A DNA stretch of 64,000 nt from Anaerolineales bacterium (GTDB taxonomy: Bacteria; Chloroflexota; Anaerolineae; Anaerolineales; UBA11579): the NCBI GenBank assembly GCA_026129335.1, contig JAHCIH010000007.1, positions 42,133 to 106,132 of the forward strand. The letters run 5' to 3'. The translations under genes were made by a program, and so were the position numbers. The notes under the pieces were generated by a model. The model had not been told where the DNA came from, did no database searches, and saw only the letters and a program-made list of their open reading frames with translations. The stretch's first letter is position 1, and every line of letters starts with the position of its first letter. Shown here in pieces: positions 19,810 to 27,589 of this stretch.

Positions 19810-19818
19810 TACTGCCCT

Positions 19819-21207
19819 ATGAGCACCCTACTCGTCCGTAACGCCCACCTCATCGCCACCTTCGACGACGAGCGCCGCGAACTGAACGACGCCGGCCTCT
19901 TCGTGCGCGACGGCTTCATCGAGCAGATCGGCCCCAGCGCCGAATTGCCCCAGACCGCCGACGAGGTGCTCGACCTCAGCGGCCACATCGTGCTGCCCGG
20001 CCTGGTTAACACGCACCACCACTTCTTCCAAAGCCTCACCCGAGCAGTGCCTGCCGCGCAGAATGCCAATCTGTTCAATTGGCTGACCACGCTCTACCCC
20101 ATCTGGGCGAACATCACCCCGCAAGACATCCGCATCTCCACCCAGACCGCCCTGGCCGAGCTGGCCCTCTCGGGCTGCACCACCGCCTCCGACCATCTGT
20201 ACATGTTCCCCAACGGCTCCCGGCTGGACGACGAAATCGAAGCCGCCCTGGAAATCGGGGTGCGCCTGCAGGCCTCGCGCGGCTCGATGACCGTGGGCGA
20301 AAGCCAGGGCGGCCTGCCGCCCGACCGCGTGGTGGAGACGGACGCCAACGCCCTGGCCGAGAGCCGGCGCCTGGTCGAGGCTTACCATGACGCCAACCCC
20401 GGCGCCATGACCCAGCTGGTGCTGGCGCCCTGCTCGCCCTTCAACGTCTCCGCCGATCTGATGCGCGAGACGGCTAAAATGGCCCGCCACTACAAAGTAC
20501 AGATGCACACCCACCTGGCTGAGACACAGGATGAAGAGCAGTACACCCAGGAGCACTACGGAATGCGCCCAGTGGCCTGGATGGAAACGTTGGATTGGCT
20601 GGGGGACGATGTGTGGTACGCCCACTCGGTGCACGTCAACGACGCCGAAATCGCCCAATACGCCAGCACGGGCTGCGGCGTGGCCCACTGCCCGTCATCC
20701 AACATGCGCCTGGCCTCCGGCATCCCGCCTATCGCCAAAATGCTCACCGCCGGCGTCAAAGTCGGCCTGGGCGTGGACGGCTCGGCCAGCAACGACTCGG
20801 GGCACCTGCTGGCCGAGGCGCGCCAGGCCATGCTGCTGGCCCGCCTGCACGCCGGCCTCCACGGCGCTTCGCTCTCCGGAGACGAAGCCCCGCCGCTGAT
20901 GGAAGCCCGCCAGGCGCTGGAGCTGGCCACCCGCGGCGGGGCCGCCGTGCTCGGCCGCGGCGACATCGGCTCGCTGGAGGTGGGCAAGTGCGCCGATTTC
21001 TTCGCCGTCAACCTGCAGCAGCTGGCCTTCGCCGGCGGCCTGCACGACCCGCTGGCCGCGCTGGTCTTCTGCGCCCCGGCGCGGGCCGACTACACGGTGG
21101 TCGGCGGCAAGTTCGTGGTCAAAGAGGGCCAGCTGGTCACGCTGGACCTGCCCGCCCTGGTGGAAAAGCACAACCAGGCCGCCCGCCGCCTGGCCGAAGC
21201 CGCCTGA
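19819..21207 (+). CDS. Amidohydrolase, probable 8-oxoguanine deaminase
   Basis: 462 residues of the metal-dependent amidohydrolase superfamily. Seen: the metal motif HxH at His66/His68 (LVNTHHHFFQSLTRA), LSGCTTASDHLY, a second metal/substrate His in MHTHLAETQDEE, HCPSSNMRLASG, and the catalytic Asp in GLGVDGSASND. The run of motifs closely follows 8-oxoguanine deaminase (8-oxoguanine to urate plus ammonia), which belongs to the same subgroup as hydroxyatrazine ethylaminohydrolase. Guanine or S-adenosylhomocysteine deamination is less likely. ATG 19819 fits the usual family N-terminus. A carbamate kinase gene follows. Confidence 0.82.
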   Translation: MSTLLVRNAHLIATFDDERRELNDAGLFVRDGFIEQIGPSAELPQTADEVLDLSGHIVLPGLVNTHHHFFQSLTRAVPAAQNANLFNWLTTLYPIWANITPQDIRISTQTALAELALSGCTTASDHLYMFPNGSRLDDEIEAALEIGVRLQASRGSMTVGESQGGLPPDRVVETDANALAESRRLVEAYHDANPGAMTQLVLAPCSPFNVSADLMRETAKMARHYKVQMHTHLAETQDEEQYTQEHYGMRPVAWMETLDWLGDDVWYAHSVHVNDAEIAQYASTGCGVAHCPSSNMRLASGIPPIAKMLTAGVKVGLGVDGSASNDSGHLLAEARQAMLLARLHAGLHGASLSGDEAPPLMEARQALELATRGGAAVLGRGDIGSLEVGKCADFFAVNLQQLAFAGGLHDPLAALVFCAPARADYTVVGGKFVVKEGQLVTLDLPALVEKHNQAARRLAEAA

Positions 21208-21367
21208 GCGCGGCCTTGCGGGTCGATTGGCTCAGGATTACACTTAAGCTGTTGCGCCCTTGGGCGCAATTCCCCACAATCCCCCTTCCATAACCGAGGT
21301 TCCATGCCCGAGCAACTATGCCGCCCAGAGAGAAGTGTCGCTGTTTGCCGGTTCGAGGCCGGCCTCC

Positions 21368-22309
21368 GTGGCTAAGCGCCTCGCCGTGGTCGCCGTGGGC
21401 GGCAACGCCCTGATCAAAAGCAACGGCAAGCAAAGCAGCGCCGACCAATACGCCGCGGCCAGTGAGACGATGGACTTCGTGGCCGAACTGGTCGCCCTGG
21501 GCTGGGAGGTGGTCGTCACCCACGGCAACGGCCCGCAGGTGGGCTTCGCCCTGCGCCGCTCCGAGCTGGCCGCCGCCGAGTTGCCGCCGACCCCACTGGA
21601 CGTGTGCGGTGCGGAGACGCAAGGCTCCATCGGCTACATGCTGCAGCAATCCCTGCGCAACGCCTTCCGGGAGCGCGGCATGCCCAAAGATGTGGTCACC
21701 GTGGTCACCCAGTGCCTGGTGGAGCGGAACGACCCCGCCTTCGCCCACCCCACCAAGCCGGTGGGCTCCTTTCTGGATGAAGCCACCGCCCGGGCGCGCC
21801 AGGCGGAGGGCAAACATGTGATGGAGGATGCCGGGCGCGGCTGGCGCGAAGTGGTCGCCTCGCCGCAGCCCAGCCGCATCATCGAAGCCGCGGCGATCAA
21901 ACGCCTGCTGGAAAGCGGCCAGACCGTGGTCGGCGTGGGCGGCGGCGGCATCCCGGTGGTCGAAGACGACCAGGGGAACCTGCAGGGCATCGCTGCGGTG
22001 ATCGACAAAGACTTCGCCTCCAGCCTGCTGGCCCGCGAGATCGGCGCCGAACTGCTGCTCATCTCCACCGCGGTGGAAAAGGTGGCGCTGCATTTCAACA
22101 CGCCGCAGCAGGTGGATGTAGACCGCATGACCGTGACCGAAGCGCAGGTATATATAGAAGAGGGCCACTTCGCCAAGGGCAGCATGCTGCCCAAGATACA
22201 GGCGGCCGTCGAGTTTCTGCAGAGTGGTGGCAAACAAGCCCTGATCACCGACCCGGCCAACATCAGCCGGGCGCTGGCCGGCGAAACCGGCACCTGGCTG
22301 CTGCCCTGA
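21368..22309 (+). CDS. arcC: Carbamate kinase
   Basis: Carbamate kinase makes ATP and carbamate from carbamoyl phosphate. From the GTG at 21368 the protein is 313 residues, the family norm, and begins with the expected KRLAVVAVGGNALI. Also seen: THGNGPQVGFALRRSE, ETQGSIGYMLQQSL, VGVGGGGIPVV, DKDFASSLLA and the C-terminal ALITDPANISRAL. A longer in-frame start at 21260 exists but adds low-quality sequence. It sits on the same strand as the 8-oxoguanine-deaminase-like gene, 160 bases downstream. This fits purine or allantoin nitrogen catabolism ending in carbamoyl phosphate, but the intermediate genes are not here. Confidence 0.9.
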   Translation: MAKRLAVVAVGGNALIKSNGKQSSADQYAAASETMDFVAELVALGWEVVVTHGNGPQVGFALRRSELAAAELPPTPLDVCGAETQGSIGYMLQQSLRNAFRERGMPKDVVTVVTQCLVERNDPAFAHPTKPVGSFLDEATARARQAEGKHVMEDAGRGWREVVASPQPSRIIEAAAIKRLLESGQTVVGVGGGGIPVVEDDQGNLQGIAAVIDKDFASSLLAREIGAELLLISTAVEKVALHFNTPQQVDVDRMTVTEAQVYIEEGHFAKGSMLPKIQAAVEFLQSGGKQALITDPANISRALAGETGTWLLP

Positions 22310-22348
22310 GCTGGGCAAATCGGCCCGGCGCAAAACGCGGGAATGCGG

Positions 22349-22354
22349 TTTAAT
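22349..22354 (+). promoter_or_regulatory. -10 hexamer before the glycosyltransferase gene
   Basis: TTTAAT ends 6 bases before the ATG at 22361. An in-frame ATG at 22343 lies upstream of this box, so 22361 is preferred. Confidence 0.45.
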
Positions 22355-22360
22355 CCAACT

Positions 22361-23338
22361 ATGGCGAAGGCAGTCAGCGTACCCCCTGTTTTTTCGATTG
22401 TTGTGCCAGTGTTCAACGAAGCCGAGGCCCTGCAGGAGTTCATCCAGCGGGTCAGCGCGGTGATGAACAACCTCGGGGAAAGTTGGGAACTGGTGCTGGT
22501 GGATGACGGCTCGCGCGACGCCTCGGCGGACCTGATCCTCAAGGCAGCCGAGAAAGACGCACACGTCCGCCCAGTGCTGTTCGCCCGCAACTTCGGCCAC
22601 CAGATCGCGGTCACTGCCGGCATGGATTACGCCCGCGGGCAGGCCATCGTGATCATCGACGCCGACCTGCAAGACCCGCCGGAGGTCATCCCCGAGTTGA
22701 TCGCCAAGTGGCGCGAGGGCTACGAAGTGGTCTATGCGGTGCGCCGCCAGCGCGAGGGTGAGTCCTTCTTCAAACGTTTCACCGCCTCGGCCTTTTACCG
22801 CCTGATCAACCGCATCACCGCCATCGAGATTCCGCTGGACACCGGCGACTTTCGCCTGATCGATCGCCGCGTGGTGGATGTGCTCAACCAGATGCGCGAG
22901 CATCATCGCTTTCTGCGCGGCATGTCGGCCTGGGTCGGTTTCCGCCAGGTGGGCGTGCCCTATGACCGGGCGGCGCGCTTCGCCGGGGAAACCAACTACA
23001 CCCTGGGCCGCATGATCCGCCTGGCGCTCACCGCCATCACCGGCTTCTCCTTCTTCCCGCTCCAGTTGGCCACCTATCTTGGCTTCATCGCCGCCGGTTT
23101 GGCCATCCTGGCCATCCCCGTGGTGGTTGCCCTGCGCCTGATGGGCAGCGCGGCTTTCTTCGGCCAGGCCAGCACGCTGATTGCGGTGCTCTTTTTTGGC
23201 GGGGCGCAGCTCATTTCGCTGGGTATCCTCGGCGAATACATTGGCCGCTTGTACGACGAAGTGCGCGGCCGCCCACTGTACATCGTGCGCCAGGGGCCGG
23301 ACGATGCGCCCGTCCGGCGCCGCAAAGCGGCCAAATAG
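22361..23338 (+). CDS. Family 2 glycosyltransferase with C-terminal membrane helices (DPM1/GtrB-like)
   Basis: 325 residues. The N-terminal GT-A domain has FSIVVPVFNEAEAL, VLVDDGSRDAS and the metal-binding DADLQDPPE, then DTGDFRLIDRRV, all typical of polyprenyl-phosphate glycosyltransferases. Two hydrophobic helices near the C-terminus (about 235-260 and 270-295) anchor it in the membrane, and LGEYIGRLYDEV closes the family pattern. It probably charges undecaprenyl phosphate with a hexose for cell-surface glycans. A TTTAAT hexamer directly before ATG 22361 supports this start. Confidence 0.88.
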   Translation: MAKAVSVPPVFSIVVPVFNEAEALQEFIQRVSAVMNNLGESWELVLVDDGSRDASADLILKAAEKDAHVRPVLFARNFGHQIAVTAGMDYARGQAIVIIDADLQDPPEVIPELIAKWREGYEVVYAVRRQREGESFFKRFTASAFYRLINRITAIEIPLDTGDFRLIDRRVVDVLNQMREHHRFLRGMSAWVGFRQVGVPYDRAARFAGETNYTLGRMIRLALTAITGFSFFPLQLATYLGFIAAGLAILAIPVVVALRLMGSAAFFGQASTLIAVLFFGGAQLISLGILGEYIGRLYDEVRGRPLYIVRQGPDDAPVRRRKAAK

Positions 23339-23385
23339 CCCGCAACGCCCAGGCAGTACAATAAAGCGGCTCCGCGAGCCCGCCT

Positions 23386-23967
23386 ATGTCCACACTCCCG
23401 CAGCCCCATGACCTGGTGCTGGTCGCTTTTCTGCCCGACCCGCGCGACCTGGAAATCGCCCGCCTGCTGGGTTGGTATCGTATTCCGCTGCGCACCGCGC
23501 CGCGAGTGGTCGCGGTGGATTGGCTGGCCTTCTACCAGCCGGGGAGCTTCCCGGAGGGGCAACGCTGGCAGGTGCAGTACTGCGCGGCGGTGCAGGGCCA
23601 TGAACTGGTCACCCGCGAACAATTGTTCAAAGACGAAGCGGGCGGGCCAAAAGCTGGCCACGAATATTTCAAAATTTCGTTGGGTCCGCTGCACGCCCTG
23701 CCCCAAGCCATCCCTGCGGGCACATGGAAACGGCTGACCTTCCTGTACACCACCGGCGACCGGCTGCTGGCTGCCGCGCATCTCGGAGACCTCGGCGTGC
23801 ACGACGAAGAACGCCAGGTGCTCTTCCAGGCCCTGCGCGAGCGCGCCAAAGAGAAGCAGCAGTACTCGGCAGTCCATCAGCCTGAATTCCCCTTTGACCC
23901 CGAATTGTTGGCCTACATCAGCATGCAGGGTGGCGGCTCGGCCTACTTCAGGGAGAGCGGCTCCTGA
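23386..23967 (+). CDS. Conserved hypothetical soluble protein coupled to membrane module
   Basis: 193 residues, no signal peptide or membrane helix. The N-terminus reads RDLEIARLLGWYRIPLRTAP and is followed by VVAVDWLAFYQPG, QYCAAVQGHELVTREQL, HEYFKISLGPLHALP and RLTFLYTTGDRLLAA. The dense conserved aromatic and charged pattern suggests a family of unknown function; I recognise no catalytic motif. Its TGA overlaps the ATG of the next membrane-protein gene (TGATG), so it is made together with three complex-I-like membrane proteins and may be their cytoplasmic partner. That link is inference from gene order. Confidence 0.75.
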   Translation: MSTLPQPHDLVLVAFLPDPRDLEIARLLGWYRIPLRTAPRVVAVDWLAFYQPGSFPEGQRWQVQYCAAVQGHELVTREQLFKDEAGGPKAGHEYFKISLGPLHALPQAIPAGTWKRLTFLYTTGDRLLAAAHLGDLGVHDEERQVLFQALRERAKEKQQYSAVHQPEFPFDPELLAYISMQGGGSAYFRESGS

Positions 23968-25481
23968 TGCTCTTTTTGCCGCTGGGCTTCCTTCTGCTTA
24001 CTTTGCTGGCGTTGGCCGCCAGCAATATCCAGCGCGGCTTCCGCTCCAACTGGCTGCTGGCGTTGGGCGGCGCTTCGCTGGCCTGGCTCAGCCTGCTCTT
24101 CCTGCGCTTTCAACTCCCGCTGGAACTGAGCCGGCGCTTCTGGTGGGCCGGCCGGGGTCTGGAATACAACGCCAGTTTTGCGCTCAATGAAGTCTCCTGG
24201 CCGCTGGCCTTCCTGGTCTGCGGCCTGCTGGTCATCAGCCTGCTGATGCAGGTGCAGGATGCGATGCGCTCCCGCTGGTACACCTGGGCCTCGCCGCTGG
24301 CCGCCGGTTCGGCGGCCCTGCTGGCTTGCCTGGCCGCCGAACCGCTGACGCTGTTCCTGGGCTGGACACTGCTGGACCTGGCCACCTTCGCCCCCTTGAT
24401 GTTCGCAGCGCGCGGGCCGGAGCAGAGGCTGGAGGCACTGCGGCCACTGCCGCTGCATCTGCTCGGCGGCGGCTTGCTGCTTGCAGCCTGGACGCTCTCG
24501 TTTTACGGCGCGGAACTGCAAAGCTGGCTGCTGGTGCTGGCTGGCGGACTGCGCCTGGGGCTGTGGACGCCGGGAAGCGGGCGCCCCGCCCCGGCGCAGC
24601 TGCGCGGCGACCTGGGGGCGATGCTGCTGCACGCCCCGCTGGTCGCCGGTCTGGCCGCCTTCGGCCTGGCGGGCGCGCTGGGCGCGGCCGGCGGCCTGGC
24701 GCTGCTGTTGATCCTCCTGCCCAGCCTATACGCCGCCTTCCGCTGGCTGTGGCCCTCGCCGGTTTCCTCGCAGCACTGGCTGCTGGCCTGCGGCGGCCTG
24801 GCGGCGGCTGCAGCGGTGGCCGGCCAGCCGCGCGCCCTGGTGGCCTATGCGGTGCTGCTCTTTTTTGGGCTGAACCTGCTGGCCGCGGTGCAATACTCCG
24901 GCCGCTTGCGCCGTTGGTTGGCGCTATTGGGCGCGCTGCTTTGCGGCCTGCCGTTCACCGCCAGCCAGGGGTCGGCCAGCCTCTTCGCCGCTTCTGCATT
25001 CACTTACCCATTCCTCCTGGTGCACGCGGCGCTGGTCGCGGGCTGGCTGCGTTTGGCGCAGCAAGCCCCTGCCGAGGCGCCGCCCGCCGAGCCCTGGATG
25101 CAGACCACCCAGCGCATCGGCCATACGCTGACCCCGGTGGTTTTGCTGGCCTTTGGCCTCGGCTTGCTGCCCATCTTCGAGGCGCAATCCATCGCCTGGT
25201 GGCCGGGCGGCGCAGTGGCCGCCCTGGGAGCGGCGCTGCTCTTCGTGTGCAGCCAGCTCACCTGGCGGCCATCCACCCGCGCCCAGGTCAGGCTGCGTTG
25301 GCTGGAATGGCTGCTCTCCCTGGGCTGGCTGGCCGCGCTGGGCAGGGCGGCCCAAAGCGCCTTGGGCCGCCTGCTGGGCGCGGCGGCCGGCCTGCTCGAA
25401 GGCCGCGCCGGCGTGCTCTGGGCGCTGCTGGTGATGACCTTGCTGGCTTCGCTGCTCACTCAATTGGGCGCGGGTGGCTGA
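23967..25481 (+). CDS. Polytopic membrane protein, divergent NuoL/M-like antiporter subunit
   Basis: 504 residues, largely hydrophobic, with about 13-14 predicted helices. The layout resembles complex I/Mrp antiporter-like subunits: a stretch ALNEVSWPLAFLVCGLLV like the NuoL/M entry region, then a helix with AEPLTLFLGWTLLDLATFAP. In canonical subunits this helix carries a Trp-Glu with the key proton-channel Glu; here it reads Trp-Thr. Overall identity to known subunits looks low. The start overlaps the upstream stop by one base, and the next gene begins within a few bases, so it is one operon. Function unknown: ion channel, assembly or anchoring subunit are all possible. Confidence 0.7.
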   Translation: MLFLPLGFLLLTLLALAASNIQRGFRSNWLLALGGASLAWLSLLFLRFQLPLELSRRFWWAGRGLEYNASFALNEVSWPLAFLVCGLLVISLLMQVQDAMRSRWYTWASPLAAGSAALLACLAAEPLTLFLGWTLLDLATFAPLMFAARGPEQRLEALRPLPLHLLGGGLLLAAWTLSFYGAELQSWLLVLAGGLRLGLWTPGSGRPAPAQLRGDLGAMLLHAPLVAGLAAFGLAGALGAAGGLALLLILLPSLYAAFRWLWPSPVSSQHWLLACGGLAAAAAVAGQPRALVAYAVLLFFGLNLLAAVQYSGRLRRWLALLGALLCGLPFTASQGSASLFAASAFTYPFLLVHAALVAGWLRLAQQAPAEAPPAEPWMQTTQRIGHTLTPVVLLAFGLGLLPIFEAQSIAWWPGGAVAALGAALLFVCSQLTWRPSTRAQVRLRWLEWLLSLGWLAALGRAAQSALGRLLGAAAGLLEGRAGVLWALLVMTLLASLLTQLGAGG

Positions 25482-25482
25482 G

Positions 25483-26073
25483 ATGGATGCCTGGCTGCTG
25501 AATGTCGTGCTGGCGCTGCTGGCCCTCACCGGACTGGGGCTGCTGCTCAGCCGCGACTGGCGCTGGCGGCTCGGCTGCCTGGGCGCGGCCTATCTGCTCA
25601 CCTTCCTGCTGGTCAGCCAATCCTGGCCGTTGGAGCTGGCCGCGGTCAAACTGGTGGGCGGCTGGATGGCCACCGCCGTGTTGGGGCTTACCCGGCTCAA
25701 CCTGCCGGAGCGCCCCGCCGACCCGCCCGACTTCCCGCGCAGCCCGTTCTTCCTCGGCCTGGCCGCCGGCCTGGTCATCGTCATCGTCAGCGGCAGCGCC
25801 CCAGCCCTGGCCGCCTGGAGCCGCCAGTTCGACGCCGGCATCGTTTGGGGCGGCCTGTTCCTCATCGGCATGGGCCTGCTTCAGGTGGGCCTCAGCGGCA
25901 GCATCTTCGGCAACGGCCTGGGGCTGCTCACCCTGCTGGCGGGCTTTGAAATCCTCTACGCCGAGGTGGAGACCTCCATCCTGGTGGCTGGCCTGCTCGC
26001 CCTGCTGACCCTGGGTGTGGCGCTGGCCTCCGCCTATCTGATGCAGGCGCCTACGTTGGAGCCGCGCGAATGA
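25483..26073 (+). CDS. Small membrane protein of the complex-I-like module (HyfE/NuoK-like C-terminus)
   Basis: 196 residues with about six hydrophobic segments. The C-terminal half (GMGLLQVGLSGSIFGNGLGLLTLL, then ILYAEVETSILVAGLLALL) resembles the NuoK/HyfE/MrpC type, small subunits that pair with antiporter-like ones and carry buried Glu residues; two Glu are visible in this segment. ATG 25483 lies one base after the previous stop; a GTG at 25474 is an alternative with an 8-base overlap. The next gene overlaps the stop by 4 bases (ATGA). Confidence 0.68.
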   Translation: MDAWLLNVVLALLALTGLGLLLSRDWRWRLGCLGAAYLLTFLLVSQSWPLELAAVKLVGGWMATAVLGLTRLNLPERPADPPDFPRSPFFLGLAAGLVIVIVSGSAPALAAWSRQFDAGIVWGGLFLIGMGLLQVGLSGSIFGNGLGLLTLLAGFEILYAEVETSILVAGLLALLTLGVALASAYLMQAPTLEPRE

Positions 26074-27518
26074 GCTCGACCCTGCTGTGGATATTGCTGC
26101 CGCTGGCAGTGGGCGTGGCTTTACTCGCTTACCGGGGCAAGGCCACCTGGCTCCCCGCGCTGCTGGGCGGCGCCTTGTGCCTCTTCCTGGCCTGGGTGGC
26201 GGCCGAACTGCCGCTGGGCGTGGTGATGCAGCTGGGGCCGTTCACCACGGAGATTGCCCCCACCATGGTGTTGTTCGGGCGAAGTTTCACGTTGGACAAC
26301 GCCCATACGCCCATACTGACCCTGTTGTATTTGTTGCAAGCCTTGTGGCTCTTTGGCGTGCACCTGGCCAAACCGGGGCGGCTGTTCGTGCCGCTCAGCC
26401 TGATTTGCCTGGCGCTGCTGGTTGGGGCGCTGGCCGTGCAGCCCTTCTTGTATGCCGCGCTGCTGCTGGCCATGGCCGCCCTGCTGCTGGTGCCGCTGCT
26501 CTCCCCGCCGGGCTCGCACCCCGGGCTGGGCGTGCAGCGCTATCTGCAGTTCCAGGTCTTCGCAGTGCCTTTCATCTTATTCACCGGCTGGATCCTCTCC
26601 GGCGTGGAGGCCAACCCAAACAACCTCACTCTGGTGCTGCGCGCCGGCCTGCTGCTGGCGCTGGGCTTCGGTTTCCTGCTGGCATTGTTTCCCTTTCATG
26701 GCTGGGTGCCTGTTTTGGCCGGCCAAAGCCACCCTTACGTCTTTGGTTTCCTCATCTTGTTCCTGCCCTCGGTGGCGATGGTCTTCGGCCTGGGCTTCTT
26801 TGACCGCTACGGCTGGCTGCGAGACGGGACTTTCACCGGCGCGCTGTTGCTCGCCGCCGGCGGGCTGATGGCCCTGCTCGGCGGCGCATGGGCGGCTTCG
26901 GAGCGACACATGGGCCGCCTGTTCGGCTATGCGACGATGGTGGCCGGCGGATACAGCATCCAGGCGATTGGCCTGGGCGGCGCGGCCGGGGTGCAAGCCT
27001 TCTTCGCGCTGCTGATTCCGCAGGGGCTGGCGATTTGGGCCTGGGCTGCAGCACTTAGCCGCCTGCCACTCCCCGAAGAGGGCGCTGCCGATTTGAGCGA
27101 AGTGACCCAGGGCGCGCCGAAACACCCGCTGGCGCTGGCTGTCTTGCTCGCCGCGCTGGCCTGCCTGGCCGGGCTGCCGCTGCTGGGCAGCTTTTCCGGC
27201 CGGCTGGCCGTCCTGCAAGGGGCCGCGACCGTGGCCCCCTGGGCGGCGGTGTTCTCACTGCTGGGCAGTCTGGGCCTGTTGGTCGCCGGCGGGCGGGTGC
27301 TCGCAGCCGCGCTGGCCGCCAGCCTCCCGCGCCCACCAGGCTGGGTGGAGGAAGCCCAGCCGGAACTGGTGGACAAGTCCAGCGATTTGTACAATCCGTA
27401 TGTCTGGGCTTTCGCGGTGGTCAGCGCCCTCGCGCTGTTGGGCGGCGGCCTGTTCCCCCAGCTGTTTTGGGGCATGGTGCCCCGCCTGGCGGCTCTGTTT
27501 AGTCAGCTCTTTCCTTAA
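26070..27518 (+). CDS. Polytopic membrane protein, divergent NuoM/N-like antiporter subunit
   Basis: 482 residues, about 14 predicted helices. The segment LLALFPFHGWVPVLAGQSHPYVF matches the FPFHxWLPxAHxxAP region of complex I/Mrp antiporter subunits, with Gln-Ser-His-Pro in place of the usual Ala-His/Ala-Pro spelling. LACLAGLPLLGSFSGRLAVLQ matches the LxGxPxxxGFxxK region near the C-terminus, but with Arg in place of the usual Lys. The canonical Trp-Glu helix is degenerate (LLLAMAALLLVPLL). It is the last gene of the four-gene coupled set. No NADH-, hydrogenase- or quinone-binding subunit is nearby, so this is not an ordinary complex I. Confidence 0.72.
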   Translation: MSSTLLWILLPLAVGVALLAYRGKATWLPALLGGALCLFLAWVAAELPLGVVMQLGPFTTEIAPTMVLFGRSFTLDNAHTPILTLLYLLQALWLFGVHLAKPGRLFVPLSLICLALLVGALAVQPFLYAALLLAMAALLLVPLLSPPGSHPGLGVQRYLQFQVFAVPFILFTGWILSGVEANPNNLTLVLRAGLLLALGFGFLLALFPFHGWVPVLAGQSHPYVFGFLILFLPSVAMVFGLGFFDRYGWLRDGTFTGALLLAAGGLMALLGGAWAASERHMGRLFGYATMVAGGYSIQAIGLGGAAGVQAFFALLIPQGLAIWAWAAALSRLPLPEEGAADLSEVTQGAPKHPLALAVLLAALACLAGLPLLGSFSGRLAVLQGAATVAPWAAVFSLLGSLGLLVAGGRVLAAALAASLPRPPGWVEEAQPELVDKSSDLYNPYVWAFAVVSALALLGGGLFPQLFWGMVPRLAALFSQLFP

Positions 27519-27589
27519 AGCGCCTCTAATACCCCACATGCTATAATCCCGCATTCCCTGAGAAGCGGAGCATCTCAGCGCGAGGCCCC

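Larger units (their letters stand above)
19469..19818. other. Divergent intergenic region, mnhA / amidohydrolase
   Basis: These 350 bases hold the promoters of the two divergent transcripts. Besides the -10 boxes next to each start there is a TATAAT at about 19737. An in-frame ATG at 19657 upstream of the amidohydrolase would add about 54 residues without enzyme motifs. No RNA gene or repeat was recognised. Confidence 0.5.

Noticed and set aside
21335..21370. tRNA-like arm with GGTTCGAGGCC before arcC
   Set aside because: Only a single stem-loop can be drawn; acceptor, D and anticodon arms are missing.
23967..27518. Membrane genes as a DabAB inorganic-carbon pump
   Set aside because: No large DabA (DUF2309) partner is present, and the membrane proteins do not show DabB spelling of key residues.
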